Below, piece by piece: positions 49,804-57,227 of a stretch of 64,000 nt of DNA. Position 1 is the first letter of the stretch. Every line of letters starts with the position of its first letter. The position numbers were made by a program, and so were the translations under genes. A model generated the notes under the pieces. The model was not told the DNA's origin. It searched no databases and saw nothing but the letters and a program-made list of their open reading frames with translations. The stretch comes from Nocardia salmonicida NBRC 13393 (GTDB lineage: Bacteria; Actinomycetota; Actinomycetes; Mycobacteriales; Mycobacteriaceae). The stretch covers positions 1 to 64,000 of the forward strand of contig NZ_BDBR01000017.1 of assembly GCF_001613085.1 (NCBI RefSeq), read 5' to 3'.

Positions 49804-50495
49804 CACCTGTAGCGCCCAACACCTCATCCGCCACGCCGGAAAGGCCCCGATCCACCGAGATGGTGGTCGCGATCGTGGCCGTCACGCTGATCGTCGGTCT
49901 GCTCGCTGGACTCTGGCTACGAGGAGTAGTCACTTCCGATACTCCGCAACCGGCGCTCGGTGTGGTTGATGTGGGGTTCGCCCAGGACATGTCGACTCAC
50001 CACAATCAAGCCGTCGAGATGTCGGCGACAGCATTGGAACACGCCGTCGACCCCGCGGTACGGACATTGGCGTTCGATGTGCTGACCAGCCAGCAGAGCC
50101 AGCTGGGGATGATGCGCGGCTGGCTCATGCTGTGGGATCGACCGATGTCGGCCGAGCAACCGATGCAGTGGATGAGCCGCGCCGACTCGCACGCCGCGGG
50201 GTCGGACCATCCGATGCCGGAGCAGAAGTCGATGCAGATGCCTGGCATGGCCACGACCGAAGAACTCGCGCAACTGCGCCGAGCGCGCGGTACCGCTTTC
50301 GACACCCTGTACCTGCAATTATTGATGCGCCACCACGAAGGCGGCCTGGCGATGGCCCGCGCGGCTCGCGAAACCGCTACGGTCCCGGCGGTGGCGACCC
50401 TGGCCAAACAGATCGACGGCGCCCAGACTGCCGAATCGCGGGCCCTTCGAGACATGCTCGCGCAACGTGGCGCGCGCCCGCTGCCGATGAATTGA
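49800..50495 (+). CDS. DUF305 exported protein, copper/metal-associated
   Basis: The 231-residue protein has an N-terminal TM (about 22-46) and two DUF305 half-motifs: GFAQDMSTHHNQAVEMSATALEHA and LLMRHHEGGLAMARAARE, each with a His pair in a helical bundle of ferritin-like type. A Met/His-rich loop between them (MPEQKSMQMPGM) suits Cu(I). It overlaps DUF3105 by 4 bp and ends the copC operon. The next gene is convergent. Confidence 0.85.
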   Translation: MTPVAPNTSSATPERPRSTEMVVAIVAVTLIVGLLAGLWLRGVVTSDTPQPALGVVDVGFAQDMSTHHNQAVEMSATALEHAVDPAVRTLAFDVLTSQQSQLGMMRGWLMLWDRPMSAEQPMQWMSRADSHAAGSDHPMPEQKSMQMPGMATTEELAQLRRARGTAFDTLYLQLLMRHHEGGLAMARAARETATVPAVATLAKQIDGAQTAESRALRDMLAQRGARPLPMN

Positions 50496-50514
50496 GCGCA
50501 CGAACCGCTCCGAC

Positions 50515-51438
50515 CTACCAGGACATCTTCCTGCAGTCCTCGGCTATGCCGACCGGTTCGATCTGAAGGGTGGCGTGATGAAGCTCGAACGAGTTGGCCA
50601 GCAGGTGCTGGGCCGCGCTCAGCACGGCGTCGGGGTCGGCGTCATCGTCGATCGCCAGATGCGCCGACGCGACTTCCATACCGGGAGTAAGGGTCCAGAC
50701 GTGCAGGTCGTGCACTTCGCGCACGCCGTCGATGCCGTGCAGTGCAGCGCTGACCTCGGCGACGTCCAGGCCGGTCGGCGCGTGTTGGAACAGGATTCGC
50801 AGCGCCTGCTTGCCGAGGTTGTAGGCGCGCGGCAAGACGAACAGGCCGATCAGTACGCCGATTACCGGGTCGGCGTAGCGCCAGCCGAAGATCATCGTGA
50901 CCAGGCCGCTGATCAGCACGCCGATCGATCCGAGCATGTCGGCCATGACCTCCAGGTACGCGCCGCGCACGTTGAGGCTGTCTTTCGCGCCGCTGCGCAG
51001 TACCAACAGGGCTGCCACGTTCATTGCGAGACCCACGATCGCCACGATCACGACCGGCAGACCCGGCACCTCCGGCGGCTCCGACAGGCGGCCCGCAGCT
51101 TCATAGAGCACCCACATCGCCACGCCGAACAGCAGGACCGCGTTGAACAACGCGGCAAGGACCTCGGCGCGGTACATCCCGAACGACCGGTCGCTTCGGC
51201 GCACTGTCCGGCGGGCGACCAAGATCGCCACCAAGGCCATGGCGACACCGAACACGTCGGTGAACACGTGCGCGGAATCCGACAACAGGGCCAGCGACGA
51301 GGTCGACAGACCCACTACCAGTTGGATGACGAAGGTAATCAGGCCCAGCCCGATTGCTATCGCCAGCCGCCATACGTACTTGCTGGAGGCGCTGGTCGCC
51401 TCCGTCGCCGAGACCCCGTGGTCGTGGCTGTGCCCCAT
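50515..51438 (-). CDS. CDF-family divalent metal exporter (CzcD-like)
   Basis: The 307-residue protein starts MGHSHDHG, a short metal-binding His tail, followed by six TM helices and a C-terminal ferredoxin-like domain (HGIDGVREVHDLHVWTLTPGMEVASAHL). Site-A residues are SDSAHVFTD in TM2 and EVMADMLGS in TM5, where the first ligand is Glu rather than the usual His, so specificity may differ from Zn. GGAGGAAGG lies before the ATG. It is transcribed divergently from the multicopper oxidase; a palindrome CATGCGCATG sits in the gap about 40 bp from its start. Confidence 0.9.
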   Translation of the reverse strand: MGHSHDHGVSATEATSASSKYVWRLAIAIGLGLITFVIQLVVGLSTSSLALLSDSAHVFTDVFGVAMALVAILVARRTVRRSDRSFGMYRAEVLAALFNAVLLFGVAMWVLYEAAGRLSEPPEVPGLPVVIVAIVGLAMNVAALLVLRSGAKDSLNVRGAYLEVMADMLGSIGVLISGLVTMIFGWRYADPVIGVLIGLFVLPRAYNLGKQALRILFQHAPTGLDVAEVSAALHGIDGVREVHDLHVWTLTPGMEVASAHLAIDDDADPDAVLSAAQHLLANSFELHHATLQIEPVGIAEDCRKMSW

Positions 51439-51477
51439 GATCAACCCTTCCTCCGAACCCGCCTCAATTCATATTAA

Positions 51478-51487
51478 CATGCGCATG
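51478..51487. promoter_or_regulatory. CATGCGCATG palindrome between CDF and multicopper oxidase genes
   Basis: A perfect 10-bp palindrome lies in an AT-rich patch of the divergent promoter region. ArsR/SmtB-type Zn/Cd/Ni sensors bind dyads in such places, but the length is short and chance is possible. Confidence 0.3.
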
Positions 51488-51575
51488 CAGCAATGTTTCC
51501 AACGGATGCGGTGTCAGTACCGCTAAACTTCGGCCTATTGAATCAATTTTTTCGGTGTGCCAAACTGTGCAGGTT

Positions 51576-52616
51576 ATGAGTGAACCGAACCGCCGATTCC
51601 TGTTGGGTAGCGCGCTGGCAGGGACCGCCGGACTGGCGCTCGCTGGGCGCGCAGTGCTCGACGCGTCACCGGCAAAAGCACAGGCACACCCCACTGCCGG
51701 ACACAGCGGTGCCCATGGCGGAGGCACCAGCGGTCCGACCTTCCGGATCGGCCAGGTCGTCGATCACGAGGCCAACGGCTTCAATCCGACCCAGGTACTG
51801 CGCGACTTCGACTACGGCAAAACCACGCGGCTGCCTGACGGGCGGACCCTGCGTGAGTGGGAGGTGTACGCCAGCGACGAAGACATCGAGGTCGCACCGG
51901 GTGTCACCTTCCCGGCGTGGACGCTCAACGCCCGCATCCCCGGCCCGACCCTGCGCTGTAAGGAAGGTGAGCTGCTGCGGGTGCACTTCCGCAACGGCTC
52001 CGAACATCCGCACACCTTGCACTTCCACGGGATCCACCCGGCCGAGATGGACGGCATCGCCGGGCTGGGCGCCGGGATCATCGAGCCGGGACAGTCCACG
52101 ACCTACGAGTTCGACGCGACGCCGTTCGGATTGCACCTGTTCCACTGCCACGTCGGTCCGTTGGCCGAGCACATCGCCCGCGGCATGTACGGCACGTTCA
52201 TCGTCGACCCACCCCAGGCGCGCCCGCCCGCGGACGAGATGGTGATGGTCATGCACGGGTACAACACCACCTTCGACGGCGAGGGCAACCAGCTCTACGC
52301 GGTCAATGGGATCCCGTTCCACTACATGCACGAACCGGTGCGGGTGAAGCGCAACGAACTCGTCCGGATCTACCTGGTCAACGTGCTCGAGTACGACCCG
52401 ATCAACAGCTTCCACGTGCACGGCAACTTCTTCGACTACTACCCCACCGGCACCCGGCTGCAGTCCTCGGAATTCACCGACACGATCGTGCAGGGGCAAG
52501 GCCAACGTGGGATCTGCGAGATGCGTTTTCCGCATCCGGGCAAGTACATGTTCCACGCCCACAAAACCGAGTTCGCCGAACTGGGCTGGATGGGGTTCTT
52601 CGAGGTGAGTGACTGA
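51576..52616 (+). CDS. two-domain multicopper oxidase
   Basis: The 346-residue protein has a Tat-like signal (NRRFLLGSALAGTAGLALAG), a His-rich linker (HPTAGHSGAHGG) and two cupredoxin domains. Copper ligands visible are HPHTLHFHG (144-152), FHCHVGPLAEH (189-199), NSFHVHGN (278-285) and YMFHAHKTEFAELGW (324-338). Type-1 Cys191 lies in domain 1, so this resembles small laccase/nitrite-reductase-like two-domain enzymes that would work as trimers. Likely a periplasm-side Cu(I) oxidase. A GTG seven codons upstream is an alternative start. The stop touches the next ATG. Confidence 0.88.
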   Translation: MSEPNRRFLLGSALAGTAGLALAGRAVLDASPAKAQAHPTAGHSGAHGGGTSGPTFRIGQVVDHEANGFNPTQVLRDFDYGKTTRLPDGRTLREWEVYASDEDIEVAPGVTFPAWTLNARIPGPTLRCKEGELLRVHFRNGSEHPHTLHFHGIHPAEMDGIAGLGAGIIEPGQSTTYEFDATPFGLHLFHCHVGPLAEHIARGMYGTFIVDPPQARPPADEMVMVMHGYNTTFDGEGNQLYAVNGIPFHYMHEPVRVKRNELVRIYLVNVLEYDPINSFHVHGNFFDYYPTGTRLQSSEFTDTIVQGQGQRGICEMRFPHPGKYMFHAHKTEFAELGWMGFFEVSD

Positions 52617-53800
52617 TGAGTACTCCCGACACCCGCAAACCTGCCTGGGCCCTCGGGCTCGGCACCGGCGTGCTGCTGATCCTCGCCTTGGCCGGCCTCG
52701 CCTTCGTCGGTGGACGGAGCCTGCCCGAACGAACCGGCCCCCCGATCGAGGAGATCGGCGTCGAACGCGTTGTATTGCAACCTGGTTCGATCGAGCTCGG
52801 CATCCGCAACACCGGCGCGGATCCGATCAGTATCGGGCAGATCTTCGTCAACGACGCCTACGTCGATTTCACCGGGCCGGTCAAGGAGATCGGGCGACTG
52901 AGGTCGGCGCAGTTCCGCTTGGACTATCCCTGGCAGGACGGTCAGCCCTATAAGATCTCGATGCTGACCTCCACCGGGCTGGTGATCGAGCACGACATCG
53001 CCGCCGCGGTGCAGACCCCGCAGGCGGGTGCGTCGTTCTTCGGGTTGATGGCCTTGCTCGGCACCTATGTGGGCATCATTCCTGTCGTGCTCGGGATGTT
53101 GTTCCTGCCGTTCCTGCGCACGGTCGGTGGAGCAACCGTGCGGGTACTGCTCGCTTTCACCGTTGGGCTGTTGGCATTTCTCGCTTGGGAGGGCACCAGC
53201 GAAGGCTTCGAGCTGGCAGGCGCCTCCGGAAGCCCGTTCGGCGGTGCGGAACTCGTCGTGCTCGGTGCGGCACTGGCCTTTTTGACGCTGACCGCGATCG
53301 ATCACTGGCTGCGAACCCGCAGGCAGCAAGCCGCCGCGAGTGGACATGCCAGCGGCTTGCGGTTGGCGCTGATGATCTCGATCGGTATCGGGTTGCACAA
53401 CCTCGGCGAAGGGCTCGCCATCGGATCCGCTTACGCAGTGGGCGAACTCGCGCTCGGCGCCTTTCTGGTCATCGGCTTCACCATCCAGAACACCACCGAA
53501 GGCTTGGCTGTCGTCGCACCGCTGACCGAGCGGCGGCCACCGCTGCTCAGGCTGCTCGGACTGGGGTTGATCGCCGGAGCTCCCGCCATTGTGGGCGCGG
53601 TCATCGGTGCGGGAGCCAACAACCCCGAGCTGTCGGCATTGCTGCTCGGTATCGGTGTCGGCGCCATTGTCCAGGTCATCGTGCAGATCGCGCCGAGCTT
53701 GCGCGAACCAGGTACCACCTCGGTCACCGCCCGAACCCTCGCCGGAATCGGAGTGGGCATGCTGACGATGTACGCGGCCGGGCTGCTGGTGGCCGGATGA
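52616..53800 (+). CDS. ZIP-family metal transporter with extracytoplasmic N-terminal domain
   Basis: The 394-residue protein has an N-terminal TM (about 12-33), an extracytoplasmic beta-rich domain (about 45-135) and a ZIP domain (about 140-394) with the metal-site helices SIGIGLHNLGEGLAIGSAY and GFTIQNTTEGLAVVAPL. The extra N-terminal domain is unusual for ZIP proteins. It is co-translated with the multicopper oxidase and the Rieske protein (1-bp and 4-bp overlaps). Direction is presumably uptake or metal delivery towards the oxidase. Confidence 0.85.
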   Translation: MSTPDTRKPAWALGLGTGVLLILALAGLAFVGGRSLPERTGPPIEEIGVERVVLQPGSIELGIRNTGADPISIGQIFVNDAYVDFTGPVKEIGRLRSAQFRLDYPWQDGQPYKISMLTSTGLVIEHDIAAAVQTPQAGASFFGLMALLGTYVGIIPVVLGMLFLPFLRTVGGATVRVLLAFTVGLLAFLAWEGTSEGFELAGASGSPFGGAELVVLGAALAFLTLTAIDHWLRTRRQQAAASGHASGLRLALMISIGIGLHNLGEGLAIGSAYAVGELALGAFLVIGFTIQNTTEGLAVVAPLTERRPPLLRLLGLGLIAGAPAIVGAVIGAGANNPELSALLLGIGVGAIVQVIVQIAPSLREPGTTSVTARTLAGIGVGMLTMYAAGLLVAG

Positions 53801-54198
53801 GCACCGAACCCACCACAGCGATCACCCGCCGAACCGCCATCGCCGGATGCTGCACCGTCTGCGCGATCGTCGCCACCGGGTGCGCCACCGGACGAGCCGA
53901 CCAGGAACGACAACCGGCCAGAATTCCGGCCAGCCGCGTCGAAATCGGCGGCGCCACAGCATTTCCCGAACATCGGATCGTGGTCACCCAGCCCAGCACC
54001 GGGGTGTACAGAGCCTTTTCGGCGATCTGCCCCCACCAGGGGTGCAGCGTCACCGACATCGCCGGTGACGTCATGAAGTGCCCGTGCCACGGAAGCACCT
54101 TCAAACTCGCCGACGGATCCGTGGCCAAGGGCCCGGCACGGGAACCGCTGGCCGAGCTCACCGTGACCGTTCAAGGCGACACGCTGACGGTGCAGTGA
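53797..54198 (+). CDS. Rieske [2Fe-2S] protein with Tat/lipoprotein-like signal
   Basis: The 133-residue protein has a signal with TRRTAIAGCC and a lipobox-like ATGC (C29), then one Rieske domain: CPHQGC (78-83) and CPCHGS (95-100) supply the two Cys and two His ligands plus the disulphide pair. It overlaps the ZIP gene by 4 bp. A small exported Rieske protein beside a multicopper oxidase could pass electrons to or from the copper enzyme (inference). No partner oxygenase is encoded nearby. Confidence 0.88.
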   Translation: MSTEPTTAITRRTAIAGCCTVCAIVATGCATGRADQERQPARIPASRVEIGGATAFPEHRIVVTQPSTGVYRAFSAICPHQGCSVTDIAGDVMKCPCHGSTFKLADGSVAKGPAREPLAELTVTVQGDTLTVQ

Positions 54199-54360
54199 CC
54201 TCCTCGCCTCCGAATATTGCGAGCTTGATGACGGTCCCCAATACGGTCGCAAATTGGTCACGGCCAGGTACAGTTTGTGTCACGTCGTAGCAGGCAGTTG
54301 ACGTTTACCACCCCGACTCGGCTGCATCACGACCACTCTGATCGACGTTAGGACCCCGCT

Positions 54361-55155
54361 GTGCCGCACCATCGAATGACCTCCGGTTCCATCAGCGTCA
54401 AGGAGCTGCTCGGCGGCGTCACCGACGAGCCTCGGGCCAAGCACCGTCTGGCCACGGACTCCACGGACAAGTTCAAGGGAATGGCAGGCGTAGCGGTCGC
54501 CGCCGGGGCTCTACTCGGCACGATGGCCCAGGCCGCGCCCGCGATGGCGACCACAGACCTTGGCGCCGAAGGAATTTCCGACTCGGTCGACCTTCCCGCC
54601 CCGGCTCCTGTCGCAACACCGGTCGCCGCCCCGTTTGGCCTGGCGGGCCTCCCTGCCGAACTCGCCGGACCACTCGCGCAGGCCGAGCAGATCATCAAGG
54701 ACCTCCAAGCGGTCCCGTCCGCGGTAGCACCGCCCGCCGCGGCCCCCGCACCTGCGGTGCTTCCCGTCGGTGGTGAGATCAGCTCCGCGTACGGCAGCCG
54801 TTGGGGCGCGTTCCACTACGGTGTCGACATCGCCGACGCGCTGGGCACCCCGATCCAGTCCGCGATGGGCGGCACCGTGATCGAAGCAGGCCCGGCGTCC
54901 GGCTTCGGCCAATGGGTGCGCGTGCAGCAAGACGACGGCACGATCGCCGTCTACGGCCACATCAACGAGTACTACGTGCAAGCCGGAGACCGGGTCAACG
55001 CCGGTGACGTGATCGCCGCCGTCGGCAACCGAGGCCAATCCACCGGACCCCACCTTCACCTCGAGATCTGGGACCAGAACAGCAACAAGATCGACCCCGT
55101 CGCTTGGCTGGCGGACAACGGCGTTATCACCGAACAGCGTTGGGGCACCGACTGA
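54361..55155 (+). CDS. M23-family peptidoglycan endopeptidase
   Basis: The 264-residue secreted protein has a long N-terminal region with a signal-like helix (about 40-62), a Pro/Ala linker and a LytM/M23 domain (about 135-255): GGEISSAYGSRWGAFHYGVDIADALG with H152 and D156, H200 in AVYGHINEYY, and HLHLEIWD (H231, H233). All zinc and catalytic residues are present. The start is GTG behind AGGA. The 160 bp upstream contain no gene. It cleaves peptide cross-links and is a typical housekeeping-type wall hydrolase, not obviously metal-related. Confidence 0.88.
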   Translation: MPHHRMTSGSISVKELLGGVTDEPRAKHRLATDSTDKFKGMAGVAVAAGALLGTMAQAAPAMATTDLGAEGISDSVDLPAPAPVATPVAAPFGLAGLPAELAGPLAQAEQIIKDLQAVPSAVAPPAAAPAPAVLPVGGEISSAYGSRWGAFHYGVDIADALGTPIQSAMGGTVIEAGPASGFGQWVRVQQDDGTIAVYGHINEYYVQAGDRVNAGDVIAAVGNRGQSTGPHLHLEIWDQNSNKIDPVAWLADNGVITEQRWGTD

Positions 55156-55285
55156 TCAGCGTGAATAGCCGATGCACTTGGCAGGTACCGGCCGGGCAGA
55201 TCGGTAACACTTCAGCTCTCACCTTGACCAGGGTCGCCGTGCGGCCCGACGCCACAGCCGAGTGACGACTGAACTCTCCGGGTAG

Positions 55286-55331
55286 GGCGGGCCGATCGAC
55301 GCCGGGACCGTCCAGAGTCGATCGGCCCGCC
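55286..55331. terminator. 15-bp perfect hairpin between M23 gene and Cys-rich peptide gene
   Basis: GGCGGGCCGATCGAC and GTCGATCGGCCCGCC enclose a 16-nt loop. It lies 130 bp after the M23 stop and 25 bp after the small minus-strand peptide, so it can end both transcripts. A second 9-6-9 hairpin overlaps the peptide stop (55349-55372). Confidence 0.85.
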
Positions 55332-55355
55332 TGGCTTGCGGGAGCCGTCCTGCTG

Positions 55356-55421
55356 TCACATGGGACAGCAGGGGCCCATCATGCTGCACATCCAGTCGCA
55401 GATCATCTTCAGCGGGTTCAC
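55356..55421 (-). CDS. 21-residue Cys/Met-rich peptide, candidate copper-binding metallothionein-like
   Basis: A GTG start is preceded by a perfect AGGAGG at 8 nt. The 21-codon product contains 4 Cys and 6 Met (counting the start): its core reads ICDWMCSMMGPCCPM. The C-x3-C and CC arrangement with surrounding Met suits Cu(I) or Hg(II). A promoter with a CueR/MerR-type 8-6-8 dyad and long spacer lies about 120 bp upstream in the right orientation, and a terminator follows. This isolated, well-equipped transcription unit supports a real gene despite its size. I know no named family for it. Confidence 0.6.
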   Translation of the reverse strand: MNPLKMICDWMCSMMGPCCPM

Positions 55422-55550
55422 GTATATCACCTCCTGGGTTGCGTGTTCGGACTCGTCGGCGGCGCGATCGGTGGTTTATTGATACCGGTGCCGTCGTCGT
55501 GGTTCCCAGAGCCGCCAAGACAATCTCAGCTGACCCGTGGACCACAGCGA

Positions 55551-55581
55551 TGCTAAACCTTCCATTCGGGTGGAAGGTCAA
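55551..55581 (-). promoter_or_regulatory. CueR/MerR-type promoter for the Cys/Met-rich peptide
   Basis: On the minus strand TTGACC and TTAGCA are separated by 19 bp, the over-long spacer typical of MerR-family promoters. The spacer is centred on ACCTTCCA-CCCGAA-TGGAAGGT, a perfect 8-6-8 dyad very close to the CueR operator pattern (CCTTCC..GGAAGG). The same -35 and a near-identical -10 context occur in the metallothionein promoter at 60.1 kb. Confidence 0.8.
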
Positions 55582-55657
55582 GTTGCACAAGGGGCTGGTG
55601 GTCGGTTGATCGGGCCAGGCGCGCCGAAAGGTTAGCGATGGTCAGGGTCCGGGATCG

Positions 55658-55867
55658 TTACGAGTCGACCGTGGCGGTATAGCCGAGTTCGGCTATGGCC
55701 GCAATGACATCCCCGGGGGTGGCGTAGTCGAGGTCGACGGTGGTGCGGTTGTGCCTCCGGGACGTGCGGGTCTCGCGCACACCGGGTAGGTCTTGCAGGG
55801 TGTCGTCGATGAGCAATGCGCAGCTACCACAGTGCATGCCATCTACCCGGAAAATGTGTGTGCCCAT
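55658..55867 (-). CDS. heavy-metal-associated (HMA) metallochaperone, CopZ/MerP-like
   Basis: The 69-residue protein is a single HMA domain: FRVDGMHCGSCALLIDDTL with metal-binding C13 and C16, followed by the usual beta-alpha-beta pattern ending IAELGYTATVDS. It has no signal peptide, so it acts in the cytoplasm. The open frame continues upstream without a start of similar quality. It lies downstream of merB and a cupredoxin remnant in the same direction, so it may receive Hg(II) or Cu(I). Confidence 0.88.
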   Translation of the reverse strand: MGTHIFRVDGMHCGSCALLIDDTLQDLPGVRETRTSRRHNRTTVDLDYATPGDVIAAIAELGYTATVDS

Positions 55868-55883
55868 AGGCTTCGATCCCCTC

Positions 55884-56042
55884 TCAAGCAATGGTGAGCG
55901 TGCCGGAGTACATGCCCATGCCGCAGGTGTAGTCCAGACGGCCGGGTCGCAGAATCCCGAGGTCGATGCGGGTTTCACCGGTGCTCGGCAGGGTGTCGAA
56001 GACGATCCGCGCCGTGGCGATGGTTTCGGTTGGACCTGTAGC
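55884..56042 (-). pseudogene. C-terminal remnant of a cupredoxin-like protein
   Basis: Directly after the merB stop and in the same frame, 52 codons encode TARIVFDTLPSTGETRIDLG and then LDYTCGMGMYSGTLTIA, the end of a cupredoxin domain with its Cys and Met ligands. There is no start codon. It is therefore a fragment left by a deletion or recombination upstream, or it could be read only by suppression of the merB stop. Confidence 0.6.
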
Positions 56043-56687
56043 TCAGCAGCAGTGCGACTTTCCGGCACCGGTGCGCACACTGTCGCTGATCGGGCGGAGC
56101 TGGTCGTAGGCGTCGGCGAGCGGCAGCAGCACTCCGGTGGGGTGCTGGGCCTGCCAGTCGGCGCCGGCCTGCGCGGAGGCGAAGTAGCGGCCGGGGTTGC
56201 AGGTGGTGGCCCGCACCTGGGACATGTCCAGCTCGTCGGGACCAGGCAGCGAAACCACTGCGGTGGCCGGTTCCAGACCGCTGATCCCGGAGTCCGGGTC
56301 AACGGTCAGCCGGATCGTGGTTCCGGTTGCCGGGCAGGGTGATTCGACCTGGGCGGGGCGAACGAGGATCGCGGGGAACAGCAGGGTGTCGGCGGCGCAC
56401 CAGGCGTAGAGCAGGTGGCCGTCGACGGTGAAGCGGTGTGGTGTGGGGTTGCTGGTGAGTCCCCAGCCGAGGATGCGGTGCCGCTCGTCGTATTCGATGT
56501 CGCTGGCTGCGGGCGCGGATTCGATGTCGGCCACGCTGACTCCGGCGGTGGTGGCGAGCTGTTCGACGGTGATCGGTTCACCGTGGGCGAGCAGCCGCAT
56601 CGCGGTGCCCATCAGCGTGGTTCCGGTGGTTCCAGCGGGGTCGAACAGTTTGCCGATGATGGTGTCGGTGAATTCGTTGGCGGTCAT
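56043..56687 (-). CDS. merB: organomercurial lyase MerB
   Basis: The 214-residue enzyme cleaves carbon-mercury bonds. The catalytic set is in place: C97 and D100 in YAWCAADTLLFP, C118, and C163 in RATTCNPGRYFAS. The N-terminal winged-helix-like part (EQLATTAGVSV) is also typical. The C-terminus ends SHCC, an extra Cys pair that could hand Hg(II) to MerA. AGGAAGGGA precedes the chosen ATG; an upstream ATG lies between the promoter elements and is unlikely. It is last in the merA - merR-like - merB order. Confidence 0.9.
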   Translation of the reverse strand: MTANEFTDTIIGKLFDPAGTTGTTLMGTAMRLLAHGEPITVEQLATTAGVSVADIESAPAASDIEYDERHRILGWGLTSNPTPHRFTVDGHLLYAWCAADTLLFPAILVRPAQVESPCPATGTTIRLTVDPDSGISGLEPATAVVSLPGPDELDMSQVRATTCNPGRYFASAQAGADWQAQHPTGVLLPLADAYDQLRPISDSVRTGAGKSHCC

Positions 56688-56726
56688 GCCGGTGGTCCCT
56701 TCCTGTGGAGGTGCTTCCGACATCCA

Positions 56727-56757
56727 GCGTGGCGTCTGCCCCCGGTGGGAGAGTCAA
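56727..56757 (-). promoter_or_regulatory. possible MerR-type promoter for merB
   Basis: TTGACT with a spacer containing CTCCC-ACC-GGGGG lies at the 3' end of the merR-like gene. The -10 partner is weak, so this is tentative. If real, the start point would lie after the first in-frame merB ATG. Confidence 0.35.
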
Positions 56758-57206
56758 GCGCAACCGGTGGATTCCCGGGCCCGGTCGCAGCTACGCGGGT
56801 TCCCGGCCCAGCACAGGTCATCGGCGACCAGGTGCGCGCGGTACTCGGACTCGAACTCGTCGATGCGGTCCAGGATCTGCTGGTAGTCGGTGATGCGTTG
56901 GCGTAGCCGCTGGCGGGACCGCCGCAACAGCTCGGCCAGGCGGGAGCCGACCGACTGCCCAGCATCGTCGTCCAGGGCGGCCACCAGGTGGCAGATCTCG
57001 GCGATGGTCAAGCCCAGGCCCCGCAGTTCTCCGATGAACCGGACGCACCACAGGGCGTCGGTGGTGTAGAGCCGGTAGCCGGCCGGGCTGCGGCCGAGGG
57101 TGTAGATCAACCCGAGGTCGCTGTATTCGCGCAGCGCCTTCACCGGAACACCGCTGCGGCGGGACAATTCACCGATCGTCATGGGCTGGATGGTCGTGGT
57201 ACCCAT
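56754..57206 (-). CDS. MerR-family regulator
   Basis: The 150-residue protein starts with MTIGELSRRSGVPVKALREYSDLGLIYTLGRSPAGYRLYTTDAL, the MerR winged helix, followed by the dimerisation helix (about 85-125). Its Cys residues are at the end of the helix and in the C-terminal tail (LCWAGNPRSCDRARESTGCA), not at the classical MerR 82/117/126 positions, so mercury specificity is not proven. AAGGAG precedes the ATG. It lies 21 bp after merA and 66 bp before merB. Confidence 0.85.
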   Translation of the reverse strand: MGTTTIQPMTIGELSRRSGVPVKALREYSDLGLIYTLGRSPAGYRLYTTDALWCVRFIGELRGLGLTIAEICHLVAALDDDAGQSVGSRLAELLRRSRQRLRQRITDYQQILDRIDEFESEYRAHLVADDLCWAGNPRSCDRARESTGCA

Positions 57207-57227
57207 TCAATGTCTCCTTCCTCGGTC

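Noticed and set aside
54199..54360. Possible c-di-AMP (ydaO-type) riboswitch before the M23 peptidase
   Set aside because: Such switches often precede wall-hydrolase genes in actinobacteria, but I could not match the conserved core to this sequence.
55219..55590. 123-codon minus-strand ORF covering the Cys/Met-rich peptide
   Set aside because: It runs through the terminator hairpin and across the CueR-like promoter; the short peptide in another frame has far better signals.
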